Origin: Natronorubrum halalkaliphilum
GTDB taxonomy: Archaea; Halobacteriota; Halobacteria; Halobacteriales; Natrialbaceae
Assembly (NCBI RefSeq): GCF_009834785.1
Contig: NZ_WUYX01000003.1
Location: forward strand, 1 to 64,000
Reading direction: 5' to 3'
DNA length: 64,000 nucleotides
The notes below the pieces were generated by a model. It ran no database searches, had not been told where the DNA came from, and saw only the letters and a program-made list of their open reading frames with translations. Made by a program: the position numbers and the translations under genes. This document shows positions 39,182 through 46,809 of this stretch, in pieces; position 1 is the first letter of the stretch; each line of letters begins with the position of its first letter.

Positions 39182-40042
39182 CTACTCTCGTAACGAGCGA
39201 GTCTGAACGACCCCGGGTCGGCCGACGTCGATTCGATCGCCGATCTTCACGACATCGACGACGCGAGGATACGCGTACGAATGTGCGTGTTCGTGGAGGA
39301 CTTTCGGATCGGCGCCGACCCCTCTCCACATATCGTAGTGGGCGGGGACGAGTCGATCGACCTGCAGCTGGTTCGCCGCTTCGATGATCTGATTTTCGTC
39401 CATGTACCAGCGCGTCGGACGGGCCTCGTCCTCCGTCGGGTAATAGATATTGCCGACAGTTCCGAACGCGAACGCACCGATATCAACGTCGAACGCGCGG
39501 GCGATCTCTTCGAACTCGCTCGTCGGTCTGCTATCTCCCGCGTGGAAGAACGTTCCCGACTCGTGTTCGACCAGATAGCTCACCGGTTCGATAGCGTCGG
39601 GATCGTTTGCCGGTAGTACGTGAACCACGACATCACCGATATCGAGCGTCGCCCCCGGTTCGACGGTGTGTCGGTTCTCGTCCGGTGCGACGAGGTCGTC
39701 GTCGTAATCCGGCTCGTCGAACGACGCGCTGGGGGCGTACAGGTCGGCCTCGAGGTCGTTTACCAGCGGTTCGTACGAGGGCGGATGCATGTGATCGATG
39801 TGTTCGTGGGTAACCAGAACTGCATCGCACATCGTCGCGTCCGCGGGGTCCATCGGGACGGGTATCATCCGAACGATATTCGGCGGGTCTCCGTCGCCGA
39901 AGTACGGATCGATGTACAGCGTCGTTTCGGGCGTTCGAACGACGAACGCGTTACACCCTAGATACCAGACTGCTAGGCCGTCGGGATCGGCGGCTTCGAT
40001 TTCGGATCCAACGAGCCAGTCGCCCCAGGTTGCGTGGATCAT
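39182..40042 (-). CDS. UlaG-type MBL-fold metal-dependent hydrolase, candidate sugar lactonase
   Basis: A 286-residue MBL-fold protein of the UlaG/UPF0173 group. The metal motif is VLVTHEHIDHMHPP (HxHxDH). Further ligands are in FFHAGDSRPTSE (His, Asp) and VPAHYDMWRG (last His). UlaG itself is an L-ascorbate-6-phosphate lactonase. Located between the IclR regulator and a semialdehyde dehydrogenase, it is the best local candidate for hydrolysing a pentono-lactone to the free acid. That assignment is inference. It lies 123 bp downstream of the aldehyde dehydrogenase gene, on the same strand. Confidence 0.8.
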   Translation of the reverse strand: MIHATWGDWLVGSEIEAADPDGLAVWYLGCNAFVVRTPETTLYIDPYFGDGDPPNIVRMIPVPMDPADATMCDAVLVTHEHIDHMHPPSYEPLVNDLEADLYAPSASFDEPDYDDDLVAPDENRHTVEPGATLDIGDVVVHVLPANDPDAIEPVSYLVEHESGTFFHAGDSRPTSEFEEIARAFDVDIGAFAFGTVGNIYYPTEDEARPTRWYMDENQIIEAANQLQVDRLVPAHYDMWRGVGADPKVLHEHAHSYAYPRVVDVVKIGDRIDVGRPGVVQTRSLRE

Positions 40043-40165
40043 ATCTCCTCATGGACGTGAAAATATATAAAAACCAGTGGACACCCCGCTCGTAACCGAG
40101 CGATAACCGGGTCAGTCGCCGATCGACGAATCGAAGCCGAGAAAACGCGACAACACGGGACTCCG

Positions 40166-41617
40166 TTAGTAGTTCGTATAGACCGTTTTGCTGATCGTGA
40201 AGAAGTCGAGCCCCGCATCGCCCTGTTCGCGGAAGGTCTCGCTCGAGGACGCTTTCATGCCGCCGAACGGGACGTGTAGTTCGAGTCCCGTCGTTTTCTC
40301 GTTGATCTTCACGACGCCGGCTTCGATCTCGGAGACGAACCGGTTCGACTCCGTGAGATCGTTCGTCACGATGCTGGCCGAGAGGCCGTACTGGACGCCG
40401 TTTGCGATCTCGAGCGCGTCGTCGAAGTCGGACGCGGGGATCACGGCGAGTACCGGACCGAAGATCTCTTCCTGAGCGATTTGCATATCCGGGTCGACGT
40501 CGGAGAACACCGTCGGTTCGACGAAGAAGCCGTCGTCGAACCGGTCTCCTTCGGGCTGACCTCCGCCGGTCTCGAGGGTCGCTCCCTCGTCGCGTCCGAG
40601 CTCGATGTACTCCATCGTGCTCTCGAGTTCGGACTCGGTGACCTGCGGGCCCATATCGAACCCGTCCAGACCGGGCCCGATTTCGATTTCCGCTGCTCGT
40701 TCGACGAGACGGTCGACGAACTCGTCGTACAACTCCTCGTGGACGATCGCTCTGGAGGTCGCGGTACAAGCCTGTCCGGTAACACCGAAGGCACCGTTCG
40801 CGGCGATTTCGACGGCGTCGTCGAGATCGGCGCTCTTGCTCACGACGACCGGGTTCTTCCCGCCCATCTCGAGTTGGACGCGCTTTTGATCTTCGGCAGC
40901 CATATCGTAGACGTGATTGCCGACCTGCGTACTCCCGGTGAAGGAAACGGCGTCGACCGCTTCGTGGGTCGCGAACGTGGAGCCAACCTCACTTCCCGGC
41001 CCGGTAACGTAGTTGAGGACGCCCGCCGGAAGCCCCGCTTCGTCGAGACACTCGACCAGTTTCCGCGAGACGTTGGGTGCCATCGATGCGGGTTTGAAAA
41101 CGGCAGTATTCCCGGCTGCAAGCGCCGGAGCGATCTTCCAGGCCGGAATCGCGATCGGATAGTTCCACGGAGTGATCAGTCCCGCAACGCCTACCGGCTC
41201 CGTTACCGTCTGGAGGTTCGTGTGACGACTGCTGGATTGTTTGTTCACCCCGCCGATGTCTCGCGTCTTCTCGGCGTAGTACGAGAAGATGTCGATGGCA
41301 CGCTGGACTTCTCCGGCCGCTTCTCCGCGGGCCTTCCCCTCCTCTCGAACGAGCGTTTCCGTCAACTCGTCCTTTCGATCGTCGAGGTTCCGTGCGGTTT
41401 CGGAGAGGATCGACCCGCGTTCCGGACCGGGGGTTTCGGCCCATTCGGTCTCGGCTGCACTGGCGGCCGCCGCGGCACGCGCTGCATCCTCGCTATTCGA
41501 TTGCTGGAAGTAGCCGATGAGGTCGTCCGAATTAGCGGGGTTCCGGTTTTCGAACGTCTCACCTGTTTCCGATTCGACCCACTCGCCGTCGATGTAATTC
41601 GCATACTCGTCTGCCAT
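40166..41617 (-). CDS. Aldehyde dehydrogenase, candidate 2-oxoglutarate semialdehyde dehydrogenase
   Basis: A 483-residue ALDH. Catalytic elements are ITPWNYPIAIPAWKIAPAL, QLEMGGKNPVVV (general-base Glu) and VTGQACTATSRAIV (nucleophile Cys). The start at 41617 (MADEYANYID) is set by family alignment; the frame open to 41710 runs through the divergent promoter. In haloarchaeal pentose pathways this type (XacF) oxidises 2-oxoglutarate semialdehyde to 2-oxoglutarate. The gene is divergently arranged with a 2-keto-3-deoxypentonate dehydratase-family gene that would supply that substrate. Confidence 0.85.
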   Translation of the reverse strand: MADEYANYIDGEWVESETGETFENRNPANSDDLIGYFQQSNSEDAARAAAAASAAETEWAETPGPERGSILSETARNLDDRKDELTETLVREEGKARGEAAGEVQRAIDIFSYYAEKTRDIGGVNKQSSSRHTNLQTVTEPVGVAGLITPWNYPIAIPAWKIAPALAAGNTAVFKPASMAPNVSRKLVECLDEAGLPAGVLNYVTGPGSEVGSTFATHEAVDAVSFTGSTQVGNHVYDMAAEDQKRVQLEMGGKNPVVVSKSADLDDAVEIAANGAFGVTGQACTATSRAIVHEELYDEFVDRLVERAAEIEIGPGLDGFDMGPQVTESELESTMEYIELGRDEGATLETGGGQPEGDRFDDGFFVEPTVFSDVDPDMQIAQEEIFGPVLAVIPASDFDDALEIANGVQYGLSASIVTNDLTESNRFVSEIEAGVVKINEKTTGLELHVPFGGMKASSSETFREQGDAGLDFFTISKTVYTNY

Positions 41618-41647
41618 ACCACATGTACGAATACGCTCTACTGTTAC

Positions 41648-41720
41648 ACCGTTTACGGTATCAGCAACCGAGCGACCGCCGCCCCCAAAGATTTTATTAT
41701 GCTGTTTCATACCGTATCAG
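41648..41720. promoter_or_regulatory. Divergent promoter with two related palindromic sites
   Basis: The 106-bp interval between divergent starts at 41617 and 41724 holds ACCGTTTACGGT (41648-41659, perfect palindrome) and ATACCGTAT (41709-41717). They share the longer core TACGGTATCAG / TACCGTATCAG (41654-41664 and 41710-41720). TTTATTAT at 41693-41700 is the TATA box of the plus-strand gene, so the second site lies between TATA and start, a repressor position. An IclR-type regulator is the likely binder. Confidence 0.5.
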
Positions 41721-41723
41721 TGC

Positions 41724-42596
41724 ATGCGCTACTACCGAGTATCCGATCAAAGCGGGTCGTTTCGCCTAGTCGTTGACACCGGCGAATCCAGATACGACGT
41801 AACCGCCGTCAAACCGTCACTCACCTCCTTCGAGGATCTGGTCCGGAGCTGCGATATTACCGGAACGTCTATCGACGCTGTCGTCACCAACCTGCTCGAC
41901 GATGCGCCGACCGTCGACGCCGATACGCTCTCCTCGAATCAGCTCACGCCGATCGAGGCCGAAGAAGTGTGGGCGGCAGGCGTTACGTACGAAATGAGCG
42001 AACAGGCGCGAGAAAACGAGAGCGGGATGCCCGACGTCTATCTCAACGTTTACGAAGGAGACCGTCCGGAACTGTTTTTCAAAGCGACACCCAGTCGAAC
42101 GGTCGGTTCAGGCGACCGAATCGGCGTTCGTGGCGACTCCGACTGGAACGTCCCTGAACCGGAACTCGGTATCGTTCTCTATCGTGGTGACATCGTCGGC
42201 TACACGATCGGGAACGACGTTAGCAGTCGGGAAATCGAGGGAGAGAATCCGCTCTACCTTCCGCAGGCGAAGGTGTACGATCGATGCTGTGCCATCGGCC
42301 CGTGTGTTGTCCCCGCCGAGGCGATCGACGATCCACACGATCTCGAACTGACGATGACGATCACCCGCGATGGGGAGACCATGTACGACGAGTCGACATC
42401 GACGGCCGAAATGGTTCGGACGTGCGAGGAACTGGTTTCGTTCTTCGACCGGCATAACACGGTTCCCGAGACGGCCGTGTTATTGACGGGGACCCCCTTG
42501 GTACCCGATGATAGTTTCACGTTACGAGAGGACGATCACGTGGCCATCAGTATCGAGGATATCGGAACGTTAGAAAACCGAACCATTACCGTATAA
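41724..42596 (+). CDS. 2-keto-3-deoxypentonate dehydratase of the FAH superfamily (KdaD/XacE type)
   Basis: A 290-residue FAH-fold protein. Diagnostic stretches are AAGVTYEMSEQARENE, PELFFKATPSRTVG, VPEPELGIVLYRGD (the two metal Glu) and YTIGNDVSSREIEGEN, followed by LYLPQAKVYDRCCAIGPC. This set is characteristic of 2-dehydro-3-deoxy-D-arabinonate dehydratases from archaea (Sulfolobus KdaD, Haloferax XacE). They convert 2-keto-3-deoxypentonate to 2-oxoglutarate semialdehyde with Mg2+. The product fits the divergent aldehyde dehydrogenase, and the substrate fits the enolase-family dehydratase at 44241. Confidence 0.87.
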   Translation: MRYYRVSDQSGSFRLVVDTGESRYDVTAVKPSLTSFEDLVRSCDITGTSIDAVVTNLLDDAPTVDADTLSSNQLTPIEAEEVWAAGVTYEMSEQARENESGMPDVYLNVYEGDRPELFFKATPSRTVGSGDRIGVRGDSDWNVPEPELGIVLYRGDIVGYTIGNDVSSREIEGENPLYLPQAKVYDRCCAIGPCVVPAEAIDDPHDLELTMTITRDGETMYDESTSTAEMVRTCEELVSFFDRHNTVPETAVLLTGTPLVPDDSFTLREDDHVAISIEDIGTLENRTITV

Positions 42597-42638
42597 CGCT
42601 GTTTGGCCTTTCTCGTGGGAGTTCGCGCCGGCGACACG

Positions 42639-43883
42639 TTAAACGATGGCGATGACACCGAGAAGGACCACGGCACCCGCTGCAATGAGGCCCAGACTTC
42701 CTAACAGAACCGGACGGACCAGTTTTCGGTTGATGCTAGCCGCGAGTGTTACTTTCACGAGGATGCTCGCAGCCGTTCCGATGACCACGGCTGCGGTTCC
42801 GAGGGTGTAGCTGATCTGTTCCGAATCGACCAGCAAGACGGCCGTCGTCGTCACGGAGCCACTGGAGACGAGCCCGCTGACGAAACTCGAGGCTATCAGT
42901 CCGCTCGCCCCGAACGTTTCCTCTGCGACGATCGTAAGCAGAATAACGCAGAGGAATAACCCACCGAATTTGAGCGCGTTTTGGAGGCTGAACGGGGATT
43001 CGACCTCGGCTTCGACTTCGGTGTCCCAATCCGTGAGGACGTACGAGAGCGCGATTCCGGTAACGGTGATCGCCAACAACGGTGGGCCGACGATGAAAAC
43101 GAGATCGGGGACGAAAACGACGATAATGAGGAAGTTTCGAAATGCCATCGCCGAATCGGCGAGCATGATCGCACCGACGACGAAGCCGCTCAGACCGCTG
43201 TGGTTTCGCGTCCGACCGGCGAGTTCACCGATCACGGCAGTCGAGTTGACGAGGCCGCCAAAAAACCCGGTGATCGCCAGCCCCTTGCTCCCGTACCGAC
43301 GCATAATGATGTAGTTGACGAAGCCGAGTGCGCTCACCGCGATCACCAGCAGCCAGACGGTCCGGGGATTGATCGCTTCCCAGGGGTCGATCGTCTGATC
43401 CGGCAGAAACGGGAAGATAACGAACGCCAGAATCGCGAGTTCGGTCGCGGACTGAACTTCGTCTTTCGAGAGTCCCCAGGCGAACTCGTGAAGCTCCCGC
43501 TTCAGGACGAGAAGGAGTGACGACAGGACGGCCACCAACACTCCCTCGAGCGCGTACCCTTCGCCGATCAGGATACCAATCCCGTACGCGAGCATCATCA
43601 TCGCGGACGTGGTCAACGAGAGACCCTCCTCGTTCTCTAAGAGTCCGCGAACGCCGAGAAGCATGCTCTGGACGACGATGAGCAACCCGCCGACCGCGAG
43701 CAATAACGGCTGATCGAGGATCGTAAAGACCGTCCCAGTTACCGTGATCAACGCATACGTCCGAATCCCGGCGGATTTTTGTGACCACTCTCGTTCCAGC
43801 CCCAGAAACATGCCGATGGCGACGGCCATCAGCAGTTGCATGGGTTCGTCCGCGATCGATGACAGTATCTCGGTTTCGAGCAT
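42639..43883 (-). CDS. MgtC/SapB-domain membrane protein with DUF4010-like C-terminal half
   Basis: A 414-residue polytopic membrane protein. The N-terminal third is an MgtC/SapB domain (AVAIGMFLGLEREWSQKSAG, then TYALITVTGTV). The remainder, with about eight more hydrophobic segments, matches the conserved MgtC-associated DUF4010 layout (TAVIGELAGRT, SGLVSSGSVTTTAVL). The function is not established; MgtC proteins are linked to growth at low Mg2+. It is out of theme within a sugar cluster. Its leader contains an elaborate hairpin, and the gap to the next gene is 357 bp, so it has its own promoter. Confidence 0.85.
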   Translation of the reverse strand: MLETEILSSIADEPMQLLMAVAIGMFLGLEREWSQKSAGIRTYALITVTGTVFTILDQPLLLAVGGLLIVVQSMLLGVRGLLENEEGLSLTTSAMMMLAYGIGILIGEGYALEGVLVAVLSSLLLVLKRELHEFAWGLSKDEVQSATELAILAFVIFPFLPDQTIDPWEAINPRTVWLLVIAVSALGFVNYIIMRRYGSKGLAITGFFGGLVNSTAVIGELAGRTRNHSGLSGFVVGAIMLADSAMAFRNFLIIVVFVPDLVFIVGPPLLAITVTGIALSYVLTDWDTEVEAEVESPFSLQNALKFGGLFLCVILLTIVAEETFGASGLIASSFVSGLVSSGSVTTTAVLLVDSEQISYTLGTAAVVIGTAASILVKVTLAASINRKLVRPVLLGSLGLIAAGAVVLLGVIAIV

Positions 43884-44240
43884 TATCGGTTCACTATCGT
43901 TGTCGGCCCGAACTCAGACGGGTATCGAGCGAGGGGAAGGCTTCGCTTTCGCGACCGAGAGACGTCGCCGGTCTCTGCGAAGCCGAGTATATTGATCTAT
44001 ATTCGGGTATGTAGAAGTATATATCTTTCCCTCGAGAGTACTCCTTTCCCCCGTCTGGAGATGCTCAGCGCTCGGACGACACGCGAGCGAGCCGTCGCAT
44101 TGGTTCGGTACCGGATACGACGTGACGCTAACAAAAACGGCGGGTGCGGAGACAGACGGGTTCGTACCGGTTCGGATTTGAACGTCGACACGTACGAGTT
44201 AGAACGGATCGATTCCGACCTGCGTGTCGTCCCGGGTCCG
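43884..44240. other. Intergenic leader and promoter of the MgtC-like gene
   Basis: On the minus strand, AT-rich TATA candidates (GATATATAC near 44020-44028, AATATA near 43998-44003) are followed by a structured leader of roughly 100 nt before the start codon. No coding sequence is seen in the rest of the gap, which includes the 3' flank of the enolase-family gene. Confidence 0.5.
43939..43984 (-). ncRNA. Composite stem-loop in the 5' leader of the MgtC-like gene
   Basis: On the minus strand GGCTTCGC (43984-43977) pairs with GCGAAGCC (43946-43939). Inside, AGAGAC pairs with GTCTCT around a 7-nt loop, and an 11-nt bulge sits on one side. The bulge contains a second GCGAA that could compete for the same UUCGC strand, giving two alternative pairings. 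A structured leader is unusual in a mostly leaderless lineage. Sensing by this RNA is a hypothesis. Confidence 0.4.
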
Positions 44241-45413
44241 CTATTCGTGAACGCGTCGATCGATCTCGTTCGCTTCGATGTACTCCCAATCGTACTCGAC
44301 GCCGAGACCGGGTCCGTCGGGTACGGGAACGGTTCCATCGTCGTCGACGGCATCGAGCATATCGGAGTAGCCACACTCGTAAACCGGCGGCTGCGTGTTC
44401 TTACAGTCGGGGTGTACGAGCGCCACCTCGTAGTAATTCGCGTTCCGTATCGCTGCGATGTAGTGGCGGTGGGCGGGACCTGGCGCGTGGGTTTCGATAT
44501 CGAGTCCGAATCCTTCGGCGATTCGAGCCCGTTTGATCGCCCCGGTAAAGCCGCCGTCGTACTCCGGATCCCCTCTGACGAAATCAGTTGCTCCACTGGC
44601 GAGGAAGTCGGTAAATGGCTCCAGTCCACGGATGTGTTCGGTCAGGAGTAACGGTGTGTCCAGCGATTCGCGGAGCTTCTGATGTGCGTGCTGTGAGATG
44701 CCTCCGTCGCGATACGGATCTTCGTACCAGAGGAACTCCTGTTCGTCGCAGGCTTTTCCAACCTTCAGTGCGTCACCGAACGTCTCGTACTCGCAGGCCG
44801 GATCGATCATCAGATCCATGTCGTCGCCGACCCGTTCGCCGACCGCGTGGACGGTTTCGATTTCTCGATCGATGTCGCGCCAGTCGTCGCTCCCGCCCCA
44901 GCCGTGAATTTTGAACCCCTGGTATCCCAGCTCGAGGCATTCCTCGGCAAAGTCTGCGTAGGCTTCGGGCGAGTCGAGGCCGCCGTTATCGTCGGCGTGA
45001 TAGGTCGAGGCGTACGCGGGAATCCGCTCGCGGTAGGTCCCGAGGAGTTCGTGGATCGGCACACCAGCGTGCTTTCCGGCGAAGTCCCAGAGGGCGATGT
45101 CGACCGGACCGATACCCATTCGGTCGTACTTTCGGAGGCCGCGTTTGATCTCGCTCCAGTGCCGTTCGCGCTTTAGCGGGTTCTTTCCGACGAGGTAATC
45201 CGCGTACGAGCTGATCTGGTCCGGAGCGGTTGAGGTGACGAGGACGTACTCCCCGGTGATGTCCGTATTCGTGTGAATCTTGAGTGCAAGCGTCGAACTC
45301 TCGAGGGTGGAACCCGGTTCGTACATCAGATTGAATCCGTTGCCGTCGGTGCTGACGTCCTCGATCGGGTAGCTGAATTCGATGATCTCTACGCTGGTTA
45401 TCTCTGGAGCCAT
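44241..45413 (-). CDS. Enolase-superfamily (mandelate racemase type) sugar-acid dehydratase
   Basis: A 390-residue enzyme of the mandelate racemase/muconate lactonising group. The catalytic and metal residues are in order: YQGFKIHGWGG (KxH), MIDPACEYE (first metal Asp), WYEDPYRD (Glu), LLLTEHIRGL (Glu) and GLDIETHAPGPAH (catalytic His). A KxH motif with a late His is typical of acid-sugar dehydratases, including haloarchaeal xylonate/gluconate dehydratases (XacD, GAD). It would remove water from a pentonate to give the 2-keto-3-deoxy acid. The start at 45413 (MAPEITSVEI) is preferred over 45437. Confidence 0.85.
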   Translation of the reverse strand: MAPEITSVEIIEFSYPIEDVSTDGNGFNLMYEPGSTLESSTLALKIHTNTDITGEYVLVTSTAPDQISSYADYLVGKNPLKRERHWSEIKRGLRKYDRMGIGPVDIALWDFAGKHAGVPIHELLGTYRERIPAYASTYHADDNGGLDSPEAYADFAEECLELGYQGFKIHGWGGSDDWRDIDREIETVHAVGERVGDDMDLMIDPACEYETFGDALKVGKACDEQEFLWYEDPYRDGGISQHAHQKLRESLDTPLLLTEHIRGLEPFTDFLASGATDFVRGDPEYDGGFTGAIKRARIAEGFGLDIETHAPGPAHRHYIAAIRNANYYEVALVHPDCKNTQPPVYECGYSDMLDAVDDDGTVPVPDGPGLGVEYDWEYIEANEIDRRVHE

Positions 45414-45555
45414 AGTAGTAGTGTTGTACTGTTCCACAAAAAGTTTGTGAGAACGAATACCGCTCGGAGACGGTCATCAACTGAACGACGAGTTCTCGCC
45501 CGCCGAAGTTGACGGTAGTGCGACACAATAGGGTGTGATAGTAGTCAGAAGCGAT

Positions 45556-46464
45556 CTATTCCAGGCTCCACAGCGCGTCGAGAAGGATTTCACAGAACCG
45601 CTCGGTATCGATCTCGACGGCGACTTCGATGTTAGCCGGCTCGTCGAGAACGCGGTGCTCATCACAGATCACGGCCCCGTGAGAGGGTCCCCCGCTCGTA
45701 TCGATTTCAGCGTAGTACTCTTCGAAGGTGAGTACGTCCTCGACGATGTCGACGCCGACGGCAGCGTCGTGAATGCTGATCAGATCTCCACTAACGATCT
45801 CGGACGGATAGTCGAGCCAGGAACCAATGACCTCGAGCGGAGCCCCGGCGTTCTGGAACTCCGTGATCGTGGAGGCGGGAACCGATGCGTCGTTGGTCGC
45901 ATCGAGGCCGACCATCCGTGGAGCACCGTCCTGTATGACGCGACTGGCGGCCGCAGGGTCGTTGTAAAAGTTAAATTCCGCCATCGGTGTGGTGTTCCCC
46001 GACGTCATCGCTGCCCCTCCCATCTGATAGATCTCTCCTACCAGGTCCGGCAAATCGGGTTCGAGGATGAGCGCAGTGGCGAGGTTCGTCTGCGGGCCAA
46101 CGGAAGCGATCGTCAGCTCTTCACCGTACGCGTGCGCTTGTTCGATGATGAATTCCGTAGCGTGTGTCTCGATCGGTTCCGTCTCCGGTTCGGGAAGATC
46201 ACCTCGCAGTCCGTCTTCTCCGTGTACCCACTCGGCTAGTTCCAACTCGTCGACGATCGGTCGGTGGCAGCCGCGTGCAACTGGTATTTCGGTTCGATCG
46301 AAGTGCTCGAGAATCGAGAGCGCGTTTTTCGTCGTGTTGTCGACCGTCGTATTTCCGGCGACGGTCGTGACGCCGACGACGTCGACGTCGTCGCGGGCGA
46401 GCATGAACGCTAGCAGTACGGCGTCGTCACAGCCCGGATCCACATCTAGCAATACGTTCTCCAT
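45556..46464 (-). CDS. Nucleoside hydrolase (IUNH family)
   Basis: A 302-residue inosine-uridine-type nucleoside hydrolase. The calcium-binding N-terminal motif is LLDVDPGCDDAVLL. GVTTVAGNTTVDNTTKNAL and SVGPQTNLATAL are family hallmarks, and the catalytic His is in SIHDAAVGV. It splits ribonucleosides to base and ribose in the cytosol. The start at 46464 is chosen because TTATAA (minus strand, 46488-46493) lies about 25 bp upstream; ATGs at 46470 and 46473 are alternatives. It is divergent from an ABC importer that could bring in its substrate. Confidence 0.88.
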   Translation of the reverse strand: MENVLLDVDPGCDDAVLLAFMLARDDVDVVGVTTVAGNTTVDNTTKNALSILEHFDRTEIPVARGCHRPIVDELELAEWVHGEDGLRGDLPEPETEPIETHATEFIIEQAHAYGEELTIASVGPQTNLATALILEPDLPDLVGEIYQMGGAAMTSGNTTPMAEFNFYNDPAAASRVIQDGAPRMVGLDATNDASVPASTITEFQNAGAPLEVIGSWLDYPSEIVSGDLISIHDAAVGVDIVEDVLTFEEYYAEIDTSGGPSHGAVICDEHRVLDEPANIEVAVEIDTERFCEILLDALWSLE

Positions 46465-46809
46465 GCCCATCATTTCTTCATCCCGGATTATAACATTTTT
46501 GGGAGGGTGATACAAGCATCTAATCGGTACATTGCTATCGCGGTTACGGGTATACTTCCGTCGTCGCTGTTTCGTTCGACACACGAGTTCACGTCACTTC
46601 GACTTCACCTGTTCCGCCGGGATACCACGCAGATGTTGCTACCGTCTCAGATATCGTTTTTGCTGCGCCTTTCAGCGAAATAACTGTTCGGAATTTGCAT
46701 CCGCTACTTACAGGTCGGTATTTTAAATACTGTTTTTCTGCTAATAGATCACATACGGACGTTCAACCCAAACGTTTTTATTCCACTAATCCAATTTACC
46801 CGATAGTAC
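46465..46809. other. Divergent intergenic region between the nucleoside hydrolase and second ABC importer
   Basis: The region holds the TTATAA box of the hydrolase (46488-46493, minus strand) and a TTTTTATT box (46775-46782) about 30 bp before the binding-protein ATG at 46810. The middle is non-coding with no clear palindrome found. Confidence 0.5.

Noticed and set aside
42639-43883. MgtC-like gene as part of the pentose operon
   Set aside because: It is on the opposite strand to the adjacent dehydratase-family gene and 357 bp from the enolase-family gene, with its own promoter. Membership by proximity alone is not justified.
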